45,753 nt of DNA from Polyangiaceae bacterium (GTDB lineage Bacteria > Myxococcota_A > Polyangia > Polyangiales > Polyangiaceae): positions 1-45,753 of the forward strand of contig JAICQO010000050.1 in the NCBI GenBank assembly GCA_025937835.1, in the 5' to 3' direction. Below are positions 7,816-15,588 of the stretch, piece after piece. The position numbers and the translations under genes are program-made. A model generated the notes under the pieces. That model was not told where the DNA came from, searched no databases, and saw only the letters and a list, made by a program, of their open reading frames with translations. How positions within the stretch are numbered: the stretch's first letter is position 1; the number at the start of each line of letters is the position of its first letter.

Positions 7816-9213
7816 ATGGCGACCGCGCGAGGACTCGGCCTGTCTATGGCTCTGCTCCTGGCCTCGCCCCTGGCCTCGGCCGCCGCGCCGGATCCGACAG
7901 AAAGCGGCGGCAAGCGGTCCGAGCCGGCACCCAGGACGCCGACCGAGGAACACCCGCGCGTCCCGCCGGACTACGACGGCCGGCCGTCTGAGCCGCCTGC
8001 CCCATCGGGCGCGCTGTGGGTGCCGCGGGTGGTGTTGTTCCCGCTCTGGGCGGTCAGCGAATTCGTGATCCGCCGTCCGCTCGGCTGGGTCACCACCGAA
8101 GCGGAGCGCGCCAACATCCAGACGCTGCTGCTCGACTTCTTCACCTTCGGCCCGGACCGCAGCGGCGGCATCGTGCCGACGGCGCTGTTCGACTTCGGGC
8201 TCCGGCCGAGCGTCGGCGTGTATTTCTTCTGGGACGACGCGGGCTTCAAGGGTCACGATCTGCGCCTGCACGCGGCGACGGGCGGCACGGACTGGCTGAA
8301 GGCCGCGTTCGCCGATCGGATCGAGCTCGACTCGCGCACCAAGCTCGAGCACCGCTTCCTCGCGCTTTCCCGGCCGGACTACCTGTATGCCGGGCGCGGC
8401 TGGGACTCGCGCGACCAAGACCGCGCCCGCTATTCGGCCAACCGCTTCGAAGCGGAGGTCGGGCTCTGGCGACAGCTCTCGGCGTTCGGCTGGTTCAACG
8501 GCTTCGTCGGAGTCCGGCGCGTGACCTTCGAGAGCGGCTCGTGCTGCGATGATCCGGGCATCGCGAGCCGCGTCGTCCAGGGCACGTACGCGTTGCCGAG
8601 CGGCTTCGACGAGGGTTACAGCATTCTGCGCCAGGGCCTGAGCGTCGAGCTCGACACGCGGCAACCGCGGCCCGCGCCGGGCTCGGGCTTTCGCGGCATG
8701 TTCCGGGGCGAGCACGCGAGCCGCCTGGCTGGCGAGAGCGCGCGCGAGTTCGTTCGCTACCGCACGGCGCTGAGCGCGTTCTGGGATCTCACCGACCAGA
8801 ACCGCGTGCTCAGTCTGTCCGTGGGGGCGACCTTCGCCGATCCTCTCGGCGCGGGCTCGGCGCCGATTCCGTTCACGGAAGAGGTGCAGCTCGGCGGCGA
8901 AAACCCGATGCGCGGCTTCCTCGAGGGGCGGCTCACCGATCGCAGCACGGTCGGCGCGCGCCTGGGCTACGACTGGCCGATCTGGGCCTTTCTGGACGGC
9001 TCGATCCAGATCGACTTCGGCAACGTGTACGGCGAGCACCTCGAGGACTTCGCGCTCGACAGGAACCGGCTGTCGTTCGCGCTCGGTATCCGCAGCGCCG
9101 GACGGCGCGACCAGCCGTTCGAGCTCTTGATCGGCACGGGCACGACGCCGATCGAGGACGGCGCGCAGCTCGACTCTTTCCGCTTCGTGCTGGGGGCGAC
9201 CAATGCGTTCTGA
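7816..9213 (+). CDS. Omp85/BamA-type outer-membrane beta-barrel, no visible POTRA domains
   Basis: A protein of about 465 residues with a signal peptide (LSMALLLASPLASAAA), a Pro-rich segment to about residue 65, and a barrel domain. The Omp85 signature is MRGF at 365-368, in GGENPMRGFLEGRLTDRS, equivalent to the VRGF/VRGY motif of BamA and TamA. The protein ends in Phe (ATNAF), the usual C-terminal signal for barrel insertion. Only about 70 residues lie between the Pro-rich linker and the barrel, too few for several POTRA repeats, so it resembles the single-barrel surface antigen group. ATG at 7816 is chosen because AGGA lies at 7803-7806; GTG at 7798 is the alternative. Its 3' end overlaps the next gene by 11 bp, suggesting translational coupling. 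Confidence 0.85.
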   Translation: MATARGLGLSMALLLASPLASAAAPDPTESGGKRSEPAPRTPTEEHPRVPPDYDGRPSEPPAPSGALWVPRVVLFPLWAVSEFVIRRPLGWVTTEAERANIQTLLLDFFTFGPDRSGGIVPTALFDFGLRPSVGVYFFWDDAGFKGHDLRLHAATGGTDWLKAAFADRIELDSRTKLEHRFLALSRPDYLYAGRGWDSRDQDRARYSANRFEAEVGLWRQLSAFGWFNGFVGVRRVTFESGSCCDDPGIASRVVQGTYALPSGFDEGYSILRQGLSVELDTRQPRPAPGSGFRGMFRGEHASRLAGESAREFVRYRTALSAFWDLTDQNRVLSLSVGATFADPLGAGSAPIPFTEEVQLGGENPMRGFLEGRLTDRSTVGARLGYDWPIWAFLDGSIQIDFGNVYGEHLEDFALDRNRLSFALGIRSAGRRDQPFELLIGTGTTPIEDGAQLDSFRFVLGATNAF

Positions 9214-10978
9214 GCAAAGCCGCGCTCGGCGCCTGGGCCTGTGGCTGGGGTTCATCACTCTCGCGGGTTGTGCGAGCGATCGCGTGGTGCGCTTCCCCGA
9301 AGGGCGGCCCACGGTCTGGCAAGACAACGACACCGTGCCGTTCTACACGGAGTGTTCTCCGGATCCCGAGGAGCCGGGCCACGAGCTGTGCGTGCCGGAG
9401 ACGTATGTCTCGCCGTTCGCCTGGGACGCGGTCGATAACACCGTCTTTTTGCCCGTGTCTCGCGCACTCAGCGTGCCCGGCTCGCGCGAGGCCGAGAACG
9501 CCAACGACCTCGACGAGGTGCCCGACTCGAGCTGGTACCAGAACCGGATCGGCCGTTTCGGCATGACCACGGCAGAGCTGATGCGCGGTCCGTGCGAGGG
9601 GGGCGGCACGCTCGACCCCAACGCCACGGCGTCGGGCGATTGGCTGATCGATCAGGGCAAACCGAACGGCGCGAACCCTGGGTTTCGGATCCGCGCCAAG
9701 GGCGCCGGCAAGTTCATGCTCAAGGCGGACATCGCCGGCGAGCCGGAGCGCGCCACCGCAGCCGCCGCGATCGCCGCGCGGCTCTACTGGGCCGCCGGCT
9801 ACCACACGCCGTGCGATTCGGTGCTCTACGTCCATCCCTCGTGGCTTTCGCTCAAGCCGGGTCTGAAGTTCGCCGACAACAGCGGGGTCGAGCGCCCGTT
9901 CGACGATGCCAAGCTGAGCTCGGTGCTCGGCAACGCGGCACGGCGCGGTGATTTCGTGCGCATGTCTGCGTCGCGCTGGCTGCCCGGGCGCACGATCGGG
10001 CCCTTCACCTACGCCGGTGTGCGCGACGACGACCCGAACGACGTGATCCCCCACGAGCACCGGCGCGAGCTGCGCGGCGCACGGCTGTTCGCGGCCTGGC
10101 TCAATCACTTCGACTCTCGCGAGCAGAACTCCATGAACACGTGGATGGCGGTCAACGAGGAGGACCCCGACTCCACGCCCGGCCACATCCGCCATTGGTA
10201 TCTCGACTTCGGCGATTGCTTCGGCAGCCAGTGGGACTGGGACTCGCTCTCGCGCCGGCTCGGCCACGCCTATTACCTCGACCTCGGGTACCTCTCCGCA
10301 GACTTCCTCACGCTCGGCGCCGTCGAGCGTCCCTGGGATCGCGCGCAGATCGACGACCGTGCGCGGATTTTCGGCTACTTCTCGGCCAAGGACTTCGACC
10401 CTGCCGCCTGGCGCGGGGGCTATCCGAACCCGGCTTTCCACGAGATGACCGAGCGCGACGCGGCCTGGGCAGCGCGCTTGATTGCGCGCTTCACGCCGCG
10501 CTTGTTGGCGACGGCCGTCGCCTCCGGCAACCTCACCAACCCCGCTCACTCTCGAATCCTGCTCGACGCGCTCGTGGCGCGAAGGCGCGCGATCCTGGAG
10601 CGCTACCTGACGCGCCTCTCGCCGCTCGCCGACGCGACGGTCACCGGCTCCAAGCTCTGCCTCCGCGATCTGGCGCGGGCTTCGGGCGCATTCGACGCGA
10701 AGCGCTTCCGCTACACGGCACGGACCTACGCCGGCGCGCGGCTCTCACCACTCGGTGAGCCGCCGCTCCGAACCTTGGCGAACGGCGAGCTCTGCCTGTC
10801 ATTGCCGCGCTCACCGGGCGGCGGAGCCGGCTCGAGCCTCGAGCGCTACCTGATCGTCGACATCGCGAACGGGCTCGCCGAGGGTCCGCTGCGCGTGCAC
10901 CTCTACGATCAGGGGCCCAAGGGCTTCGAGCTCGCGGGCCTCGAGCGCCCGGAAACGAACGAAGCGCCCGAGCTGTGA
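9203..10978 (+). CDS. Lipoprotein with a putative atypical kinase fold
   Basis: The 591-residue product has a lipoprotein signal peptide ending in LAGC (Cys23), so it is exported and lipidated. I do not recognise a named family. Reading it against PI3K/HipA/Fam20-type kinases, I find a plausible set of catalytic residues in the right order: Lys174 in GKFMLKAD (ATP-binding Lys after a Gly-rich turn), Glu182 at the start of the next helix, Asp304 and Asn309 in NHFDSREQNSMN (DxxxxN, as in HipA), and Asp335 in WYLDFGDCFG (metal-binding DFG). The helix ERATAAAAIAARLYWAAGY between the first two is also typical. It overlaps the upstream Omp85-type gene (start at 9203, stop at 9213), so the two are very likely made together. 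The kinase call is inference; an inactive structural relative is also possible. Confidence 0.8.
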   Translation: MRSEQSRARRLGLWLGFITLAGCASDRVVRFPEGRPTVWQDNDTVPFYTECSPDPEEPGHELCVPETYVSPFAWDAVDNTVFLPVSRALSVPGSREAENANDLDEVPDSSWYQNRIGRFGMTTAELMRGPCEGGGTLDPNATASGDWLIDQGKPNGANPGFRIRAKGAGKFMLKADIAGEPERATAAAAIAARLYWAAGYHTPCDSVLYVHPSWLSLKPGLKFADNSGVERPFDDAKLSSVLGNAARRGDFVRMSASRWLPGRTIGPFTYAGVRDDDPNDVIPHEHRRELRGARLFAAWLNHFDSREQNSMNTWMAVNEEDPDSTPGHIRHWYLDFGDCFGSQWDWDSLSRRLGHAYYLDLGYLSADFLTLGAVERPWDRAQIDDRARIFGYFSAKDFDPAAWRGGYPNPAFHEMTERDAAWAARLIARFTPRLLATAVASGNLTNPAHSRILLDALVARRRAILERYLTRLSPLADATVTGSKLCLRDLARASGAFDAKRFRYTARTYAGARLSPLGEPPLRTLANGELCLSLPRSPGGGAGSSLERYLIVDIANGLAEGPLRVHLYDQGPKGFELAGLERPETNEAPEL

Positions 10979-11016
10979 TCGAGGCCGTTGCTTCGGCCGT
11001 GCACTCGAGTTGACGC

Positions 11017-11034
11017 CTCGGCACCCAAGCCGAG
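11017..11034. terminator. Possible bidirectional stem-loop between convergent genes
   Basis: CTCGGC (11017-11022) and GCCGAG (11029-11034) form a perfect 6-bp stem with a 6-base loop in the 67-bp gap between two convergent genes. There is no long T-run on either side, so it is a weak terminator candidate. A second 5-bp hairpin (GGCCG/CGGCC) lies at 10983-10998. Confidence 0.3.
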
Positions 11035-11045
11035 CATTCTGCGCC

Positions 11046-12206
11046 TCACGGGGTGCCCCTCTCGAATCGGACCAGCCGCTCGGCTGCGAGCGCGAGCGTT
11101 TCGCGACTCTTGGCGAAGCAAAAACGGATCAGCCTGCGCTCCAGCGGCGTGGCCGAAAGCGCCGAGACCGGGATCACGGCCACGCGCGCCTCGACCGCGA
11201 GACGCCGCGCGAACTCCAAATCGCCCTCCGGCGACAGCTGCGAGTAGTCCGCGAGCTGAAAATACGTGCCGCCGACGGGCAAGAGCCGGAAGCGAGATCC
11301 GGCGAGCAGCGCGCGAAACTCGTCGCGCTTGTGCTGATAGAAGCGCGACAGGTTCTGGAGGTGCTCCGGTTCCTGCTCGAGCACGTCGGCGAACGCGTGC
11401 TGCGTTGGCGTCGACGTGGCGAAGGTCACGAACTGGTGGACCTTGCGGAGCTCGGCGGAGAGCTCGGGCGGCGCGACGACCCAGCCCACCTTCCAACCCG
11501 TGGCGTGAAACGCCTTGCCGAACGAGCCGATCACGAACGAGCGCGCGCGGAGCTCGGGGCTTCGAAGCACGCTCTGAAAGGGCTTTTGGTCGAACACGAT
11601 GTGCTCGTAGACTTCGTCCGAGATCAGATAAACGTCGTCGCGGCCCCTGAGCACGCGGGCCAGCGTTTCGAGATGCTCGGGCGCGAGGACCGCGCCGCTC
11701 GGGTTGTGCGGGTAGTTCACGATCACGAGCCGCGTGCGCTCGCTGAAGGCGGCCGCGAGCCGTTCGAAGTCCGGGGTGAAGTCGGCGGCGAGCGGCACGT
11801 GGATCGGGCGCCCGCCCTGCAACAGCACGGCTGGCTCGTACGAGTCGAAGCAGGGATCGAGCAGGATCGCCTCGTCACCCGGACCGATCAGCGCCGCGAT
11901 CACGTCGAAGATGGCCTCGGTCGCGCCGCTGGTGATGGTGACCTCGTGCTCGGGGTCGGGCTCCGCGCCGTAGTCGCGCGCGAGCTTGCCGGCGATTGCC
12001 TGACGCAAGCGCAGCAGCCCGGCCATCGGCGCGTACTGGTTCTTTCCCCCACGCGCGTGACGATCGAGCGCGGCGAGCAGCCGCTCGGGCGGGTCGAAGT
12101 CGGGGAAACCCTGGCCCAGATTGACGGCGCCGGCCGTTTCGGCGAGCCCGGACATCACGCTAAAAATCGTGGTTCCGACTTGGGGCAGCTTGGAGCGGAC
12201 GGCCAT
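11046..12206 (-). CDS. PLP-dependent aminotransferase, YbdL/kynurenine aminotransferase-like
   Basis: A 386-residue class I/II aminotransferase. The substrate signature is typical of the methionine/aromatic aminotransferase group: NLGQGFPDFDPPE near 29-41, NQYAPMAG at 56-63, NYPHNPSG at 164-171 and the PLP lysine in SFGKAFHATGWKVGW (Lys231). YbdL-like enzymes transfer the amino group of methionine, and sometimes of kynurenine or glutamine, to a 2-oxo acid. The start at 12206 (AVRSKLPQVGTTIFSVMSGL) matches the family N-terminus; the longer open frame upstream is Arg-rich and not expected. It is divergent from the lipoprotein gene at 12248, only 41 bp away. The exact amino-acid substrate cannot be told from sequence. 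Confidence 0.92.
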   Translation of the reverse strand: MAVRSKLPQVGTTIFSVMSGLAETAGAVNLGQGFPDFDPPERLLAALDRHARGGKNQYAPMAGLLRLRQAIAGKLARDYGAEPDPEHEVTITSGATEAIFDVIAALIGPGDEAILLDPCFDSYEPAVLLQGGRPIHVPLAADFTPDFERLAAAFSERTRLVIVNYPHNPSGAVLAPEHLETLARVLRGRDDVYLISDEVYEHIVFDQKPFQSVLRSPELRARSFVIGSFGKAFHATGWKVGWVVAPPELSAELRKVHQFVTFATSTPTQHAFADVLEQEPEHLQNLSRFYQHKRDEFRALLAGSRFRLLPVGGTYFQLADYSQLSPEGDLEFARRLAVEARVAVIPVSALSATPLERRLIRFCFAKSRETLALAAERLVRFERGTP

Positions 12207-12247
12207 CGCGTTGCCGGCCGAGCATAACCCAAGGTAGCGTCCGGAAC

Positions 12248-12526
12248 GTGAGCGTCTCGCGCCCCGGCCTGCTACTCCTGCTGCTGGCAGCGGCGACTGC
12301 GAGTGGCTGCGCGAGCCGGGGTACCGCGCGCGTCCGCGTCGATCACTACGCGTTCGGCTTGGCCGCGGGAAAGTCGGTGGACGTTCGAGACGTGTGCGCG
12401 TCCGGCCAGGCCGATACTCTCGAGTTATCGCGAACCTTCGGGGACTACGCGTGGAGCATCGTGACCCTCGGGTTCTACCTGCCACACCACGTCGAGATCG
12501 CGTGCGTGAAGGAAACCGCTCGATGA
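12248..12526 (+). CDS. Bor-like small lipoprotein (first of pair)
   Basis: A 92-residue lipoprotein with a signal peptide and lipobox ASGC followed by ASRGTARV. The mature part, VRVDHYAFGLAAGKSVDVRD then VCASGQADTLELSRTFGDYA and ending VTLGFYLPHHVEIAC, has the pattern of the Bor family: two Cys about 40 residues apart, then the hydrophobic VTLGFYxP motif. Bor, from phage lambda, is an outer-membrane lipoprotein linked to serum survival; most bacterial relatives have no known role. Starts with GTG. The next gene's ATG overlaps its stop (ATGA at 12523-12526), and a related lipoprotein follows, so the two look like a tandem duplication. Confidence 0.75.
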   Translation: MSVSRPGLLLLLLAAATASGCASRGTARVRVDHYAFGLAAGKSVDVRDVCASGQADTLELSRTFGDYAWSIVTLGFYLPHHVEIACVKETAR

Positions 12527-12861
12527 GGTACGGCGTGCTCGCGGCCGTCGTCTTGTGTTTCGGCTGCACGGGGACCACGCTGCGCTCGGGCACACCGCCC
12601 GGTACCGCCGCCCCAGGCTACGAGCGCCGCTGGCATTCGAGCTTCCTATTCGGCGCCGTCGAAATCGAGGGGCCGTACCCGCTCTCGAGAATTTGCCCGA
12701 AAGGCTGGTCGGAAGTGCAGGTAGGCCCGGACGAATTCACGATCTTGGCCGGGCTTTTCACGCTATTCCTTTACTCTCCGAGCCGGGTCACGGTGGTGTG
12801 CAGCGCCGCAACCGGAACGAGCCCTCCCGAGCTGCCCGAGCTTTCGACGTTCACGCGATGA
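12523..12861 (+). CDS. Bor-like small lipoprotein (second of pair)
   Basis: A 112-residue lipoprotein. The N-terminus MRYGVLAAVVLCFGC is a short signal peptide with the lipid-acceptor Cys at position 15. The mature part repeats the pattern of the gene before it: a Phe-rich strand, a central Cys (LSRICPKGWSEVQVG) and the terminal LFTLFLYSPSRVTVVC, comparable to VTLGFYLPHHVEIAC upstream. A tail of about 16 residues after the last Cys is extra. The longer open frame starting at 12394 is rejected because it would lie inside the upstream gene. Its TGA overlaps the ATG of the biotin carrier gene at 12858. Function unknown. Confidence 0.7.
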   Translation: MRYGVLAAVVLCFGCTGTTLRSGTPPGTAAPGYERRWHSSFLFGAVEIEGPYPLSRICPKGWSEVQVGPDEFTILAGLFTLFLYSPSRVTVVCSAATGTSPPELPELSTFTR

Positions 12862-13361
12862 CCGACAAGACCCGCGACTATCAGGTCGAGATCGACGGCG
12901 AGCTCGTGTCGGTTCGCGTCGAAGCGCATGGTTCGGTCGTGACCACCGCGCTCGGCGCTGAAGGCTCGGAGCGCCGCCCGCTGCGCGTGCTCCGCTCGGG
13001 ACCGAACCCGCTGGTCCTGGTCGAAGGTCGCGTCGTCTCGTTCGCGCGCGGCGCCGACCATCGCCTCTCCTTCGGCGGGCGCCCCACCGAAGCCCGCGTG
13101 CAGAGCTCGGCGCGGGGCGGCAGCCACGCGCCCGAGCAGCTCGGCGGAGGGGGTCGGATCGAGGCGCCCATGCCCGGCCGCGTGGTTTCGGTGCGGGTGA
13201 AGGTCGGCGACGTGGTCGCGACCGGCGCCGCGCTGGTCGTGGTCGAGGCGATGAAGATGCAGAACGAGCTGCTCGCACCGCGCGCCGGCACGGTGGCGCG
13301 CGTGCTCACGAGCGAGGGCGCGGCCGTCGAGCGCGGCGCCGTGCTCGTCGAGCTCGAATGA
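12858..13361 (+). CDS. Biotin/lipoyl attachment domain protein (biotin carboxyl carrier type)
   Basis: A 167-residue protein ending in a biotinyl domain (about 100-167). EAMKMQ at 130-135 holds the biotin-accepting Lys133, and the preceding IEAPMPGRVVSVRVKVGD is the classic first half of the domain. Residues 8-75 form a beta-rich N-terminal region like that of acyl-CoA or pyruvate carboxylase carrier subunits. Biotin carrier proteins shuttle carboxyl groups between a biotin carboxylase and a carboxyltransferase; neither is in this window. The gene is in frame-overlap (ATGA, 12858-12861) with a Bor-like lipoprotein gene, an unexpected partner. The holoenzyme must be encoded elsewhere, so the substrate is unknown. 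Confidence 0.88.
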   Translation: MTDKTRDYQVEIDGELVSVRVEAHGSVVTTALGAEGSERRPLRVLRSGPNPLVLVEGRVVSFARGADHRLSFGGRPTEARVQSSARGGSHAPEQLGGGGRIEAPMPGRVVSVRVKVGDVVATGAALVVVEAMKMQNELLAPRAGTVARVLTSEGAAVERGAVLVELE

Positions 13362-13369
13362 AGCTCGCT

Positions 13370-13389
13370 GTCAGCTATTTGTCAGCTAT
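13370..13389. repeat. Short 11-bp-period direct repeat between convergent genes
   Basis: GTCAGCTAT occurs at 13370-13378 and 13381-13389 in the 31-bp gap between two convergent genes. It is flanked by AGCTC and GAGCT, which could form a small hairpin. No function can be assigned. Confidence 0.4.
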
Positions 13390-13392
13390 GAG

Positions 13393-15588
13393 CTAGGGCT
13401 TGCGCACTCGAACTTCGCGCAGGCCGCGGCGGAACTCCTTGTACGACTCGAGCGCCGTCTTGGTGCGCTCCTTGTCGGACATCAGGTTCTTTTTCTCTGC
13501 CGGATCGGCCGCGAGATCGTAGAGGCCGAGCGGGCGGCCGCCGCTGGTGATGAGCTTCAGATCCGACTCGATGAAGGCGCTGCGCTCGGCGTTGTACGGC
13601 CCCTCGGGCATGTCGACCAGGATCGGGCGCGCCGAAGGCTCGCCGGGCGTGAGCAAATCCGGTACCAGGGACTGTCCGCTGAGTGCGTCGTCGCCTTCGG
13701 GCAGCGGCAGCCGGAAGAGCTCGAGCACCGTGGGCACGAGATCGATCACGCTGCGGCGGGTCTTGATGCGGCGCGGGGTGACGCCCGGCACGCGCACGAT
13801 CAACGGCACGCGCACGAGCTCCTCCCAGAGCTCGAAGCCGTGACGGATCAGGCCGTGCTCGCCGAATGCCTCGCCGTGGTCGCTGGTGACGATCACCGCG
13901 GTTTTTGCCCAGAATGGGCTCTTGCGCAGGCCGTCGAGCAGGCGACCCACGTGATGATCGACGTAGGCCACCTCACCGTCGTAGCGAGCGCGCCCATCCT
14001 TACCGAAATCGAAGCCTTCGTGCTCGACGTATTCGGCGTGCGGATCGGTGTAGTGAGTCCACAGGAAGAACGGCTTGTCGGCGAGCTCGGGGCGCGCGAG
14101 CTCCGCGAGCGCCGCGTCCGTCAGCTGCTCGCTCGTGGAGGTGCGATCGCCCTCGGCCTGGGCTTGCTTCGGCTGCGCGCTCGAGTCGATGCGCGAGAAG
14201 CCACGCTCCATCCCGTAGTTCTTGAAGAAGTACCAGTGGCCCTGCACGCTCACGCTCGGGATGCTCGCTTGCTGGAGGCGCTCGGCGAGGAAGGTGTCGG
14301 TCTTCTCGAAGCGGTTGAAGTGCGCGTAACCGCGGTGCGTCTCGGAGCAATAACGACCGATCAACATCGGCGGCAGGCTCTTCGCCGTGTAGGACGCCAG
14401 CGAGTAGGCGCGCTCGAAGAGCACGCTCTCGCGCACCAGCTCGTCGAGCCGCGGTGAAATCGGGCGCGACGCGCCGAGGTAGCCGAGATCGTAGCGCAGC
14501 GTGTCGATCGTGATCAGCACCACGCGCAGCCCTTCGGGCAGACTTTCGCGCGCCGCGGCAGAGTCGGCTGCGGCGGGCTGCGCCGGCTGCGCGGCGCTCC
14601 GCGCGCGCGCGTCCGAGCCCGAGCAGTCTTCGTCGACGCCGTTTCCGGGGAGGTCGTCGGCGGCGGGGTTCTTGTTCGGATCGGAGTCGTCGCAGTCCCC
14701 TCCCCCGTAGCGCGCGGAGTAACCGTCGCGATCCGCGTCGCTTCGCTTGCGCAACGCCTGCAGCACCTTGCCCGCGAGCGGCGAGGAGCGCTCCACCGCG
14801 AGCGAAAGCTCCGGCTCGTCGAGGCGGCGCTCGACCAGAGACCAGCGCAGCACTGGCGGGACCAGGGCGAGCGCGAGCCCCAGCCCGAGACCGAGCCAGC
14901 TGCGAGCCAGCGGCCATCCCAGGGCGCCGGCCGCCACCACGATCAGCATCGACAGCGGGTAGAGGTCGAGCTCGTCGCGCGTCAGCACACCGAACAGCGA
15001 CAAGGGCCCTCCGGCACCACTCGTTTCACCCGTGACGATGATCAGCATGAGCAGCGCGCCGCTGAGCAGCGCCGAGCCCAGCAGCATTTTTGCAGGCGAC
15101 GGAAAGCTCGACGCCCGGCGAGCCAGGCCGCGCGCGACCGCGAACACGCCCGCGGCAAGCGCAAGCCCGAGCAGCGTGGTTCCGAGCGCAACGCCCGACG
15201 GGAGCGGCCCCTCTGCCTCCGAAGCGAGGCCGTGGAGCGCCGTGCCCGCGCTCCACAGCAACCAGAACACCAACGAAGGCGGCGCGAGCAGCGCGAGCAA
15301 CGCGCGTTCGCCACGCTCGCGTGGGTCCTCCGGGGTGAACCAGCGCGCGAGCGCGGCACGGCTCGAATCCGGGAGCACGACGGCCAACGCGAGGCCGACG
15401 CCAAGGCCGAGCGCGAGCGCGCCCGGTAACAGCAAGCCGACCGAGGCCGGCAACGTGGCCCCGAAGCTCTGGCCCGAGAGCTGCGAGGTGCGCCAGGCGT
15501 CGACGATTGCCGCCACGACGCCGCCGGCGACGCCGCCCGCAGCTCCAGCCAGCGCGCGGCCGAGCCCCTCCGAGAGCCAGGCCTTCAT
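13393..15588 (-). CDS. Membrane-anchored sulfatase-fold hydrolase with MopE metal-binding motif
   Basis: A 731-residue protein in three parts. Residues 1-250 hold about six transmembrane segments. Residues 284-324 hold a MopE-type, Asp-rich cation-binding motif (DADRDGYSARYGGGDCDDSD, then GVDEDCSGSD). Residues 356-731 are an alkaline phosphatase/sulfatase-fold domain with VVLITIDTLRYD (metal Asp362) and SDHGEAFGEHG. The nucleophile region YTAKSLPPMLIGR aligns with CxPSRxxLLTGR of formylglycine sulfatases but has Thr401 in place of the Cys, as in phosphoethanolamine and phosphoglycerol transferases of the same fold. It may therefore transfer or hydrolyse phosphate groups outside the membrane rather than sulfate. 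Its ATG overlaps the xerC stop (13393-15588, 15585-16538), so it is coupled to xerC. Confidence 0.85.
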   Translation of the reverse strand: MKAWLSEGLGRALAGAAGGVAGGVVAAIVDAWRTSQLSGQSFGATLPASVGLLLPGALALGLGVGLALAVVLPDSSRAALARWFTPEDPRERGERALLALLAPPSLVFWLLWSAGTALHGLASEAEGPLPSGVALGTTLLGLALAAGVFAVARGLARRASSFPSPAKMLLGSALLSGALLMLIIVTGETSGAGGPLSLFGVLTRDELDLYPLSMLIVVAAGALGWPLARSWLGLGLGLALALVPPVLRWSLVERRLDEPELSLAVERSSPLAGKVLQALRKRSDADRDGYSARYGGGDCDDSDPNKNPAADDLPGNGVDEDCSGSDARARSAAQPAQPAAADSAAARESLPEGLRVVLITIDTLRYDLGYLGASRPISPRLDELVRESVLFERAYSLASYTAKSLPPMLIGRYCSETHRGYAHFNRFEKTDTFLAERLQQASIPSVSVQGHWYFFKNYGMERGFSRIDSSAQPKQAQAEGDRTSTSEQLTDAALAELARPELADKPFFLWTHYTDPHAEYVEHEGFDFGKDGRARYDGEVAYVDHHVGRLLDGLRKSPFWAKTAVIVTSDHGEAFGEHGLIRHGFELWEELVRVPLIVRVPGVTPRRIKTRRSVIDLVPTVLELFRLPLPEGDDALSGQSLVPDLLTPGEPSARPILVDMPEGPYNAERSAFIESDLKLITSGGRPLGLYDLAADPAEKKNLMSDKERTKTALESYKEFRRGLREVRVRKP

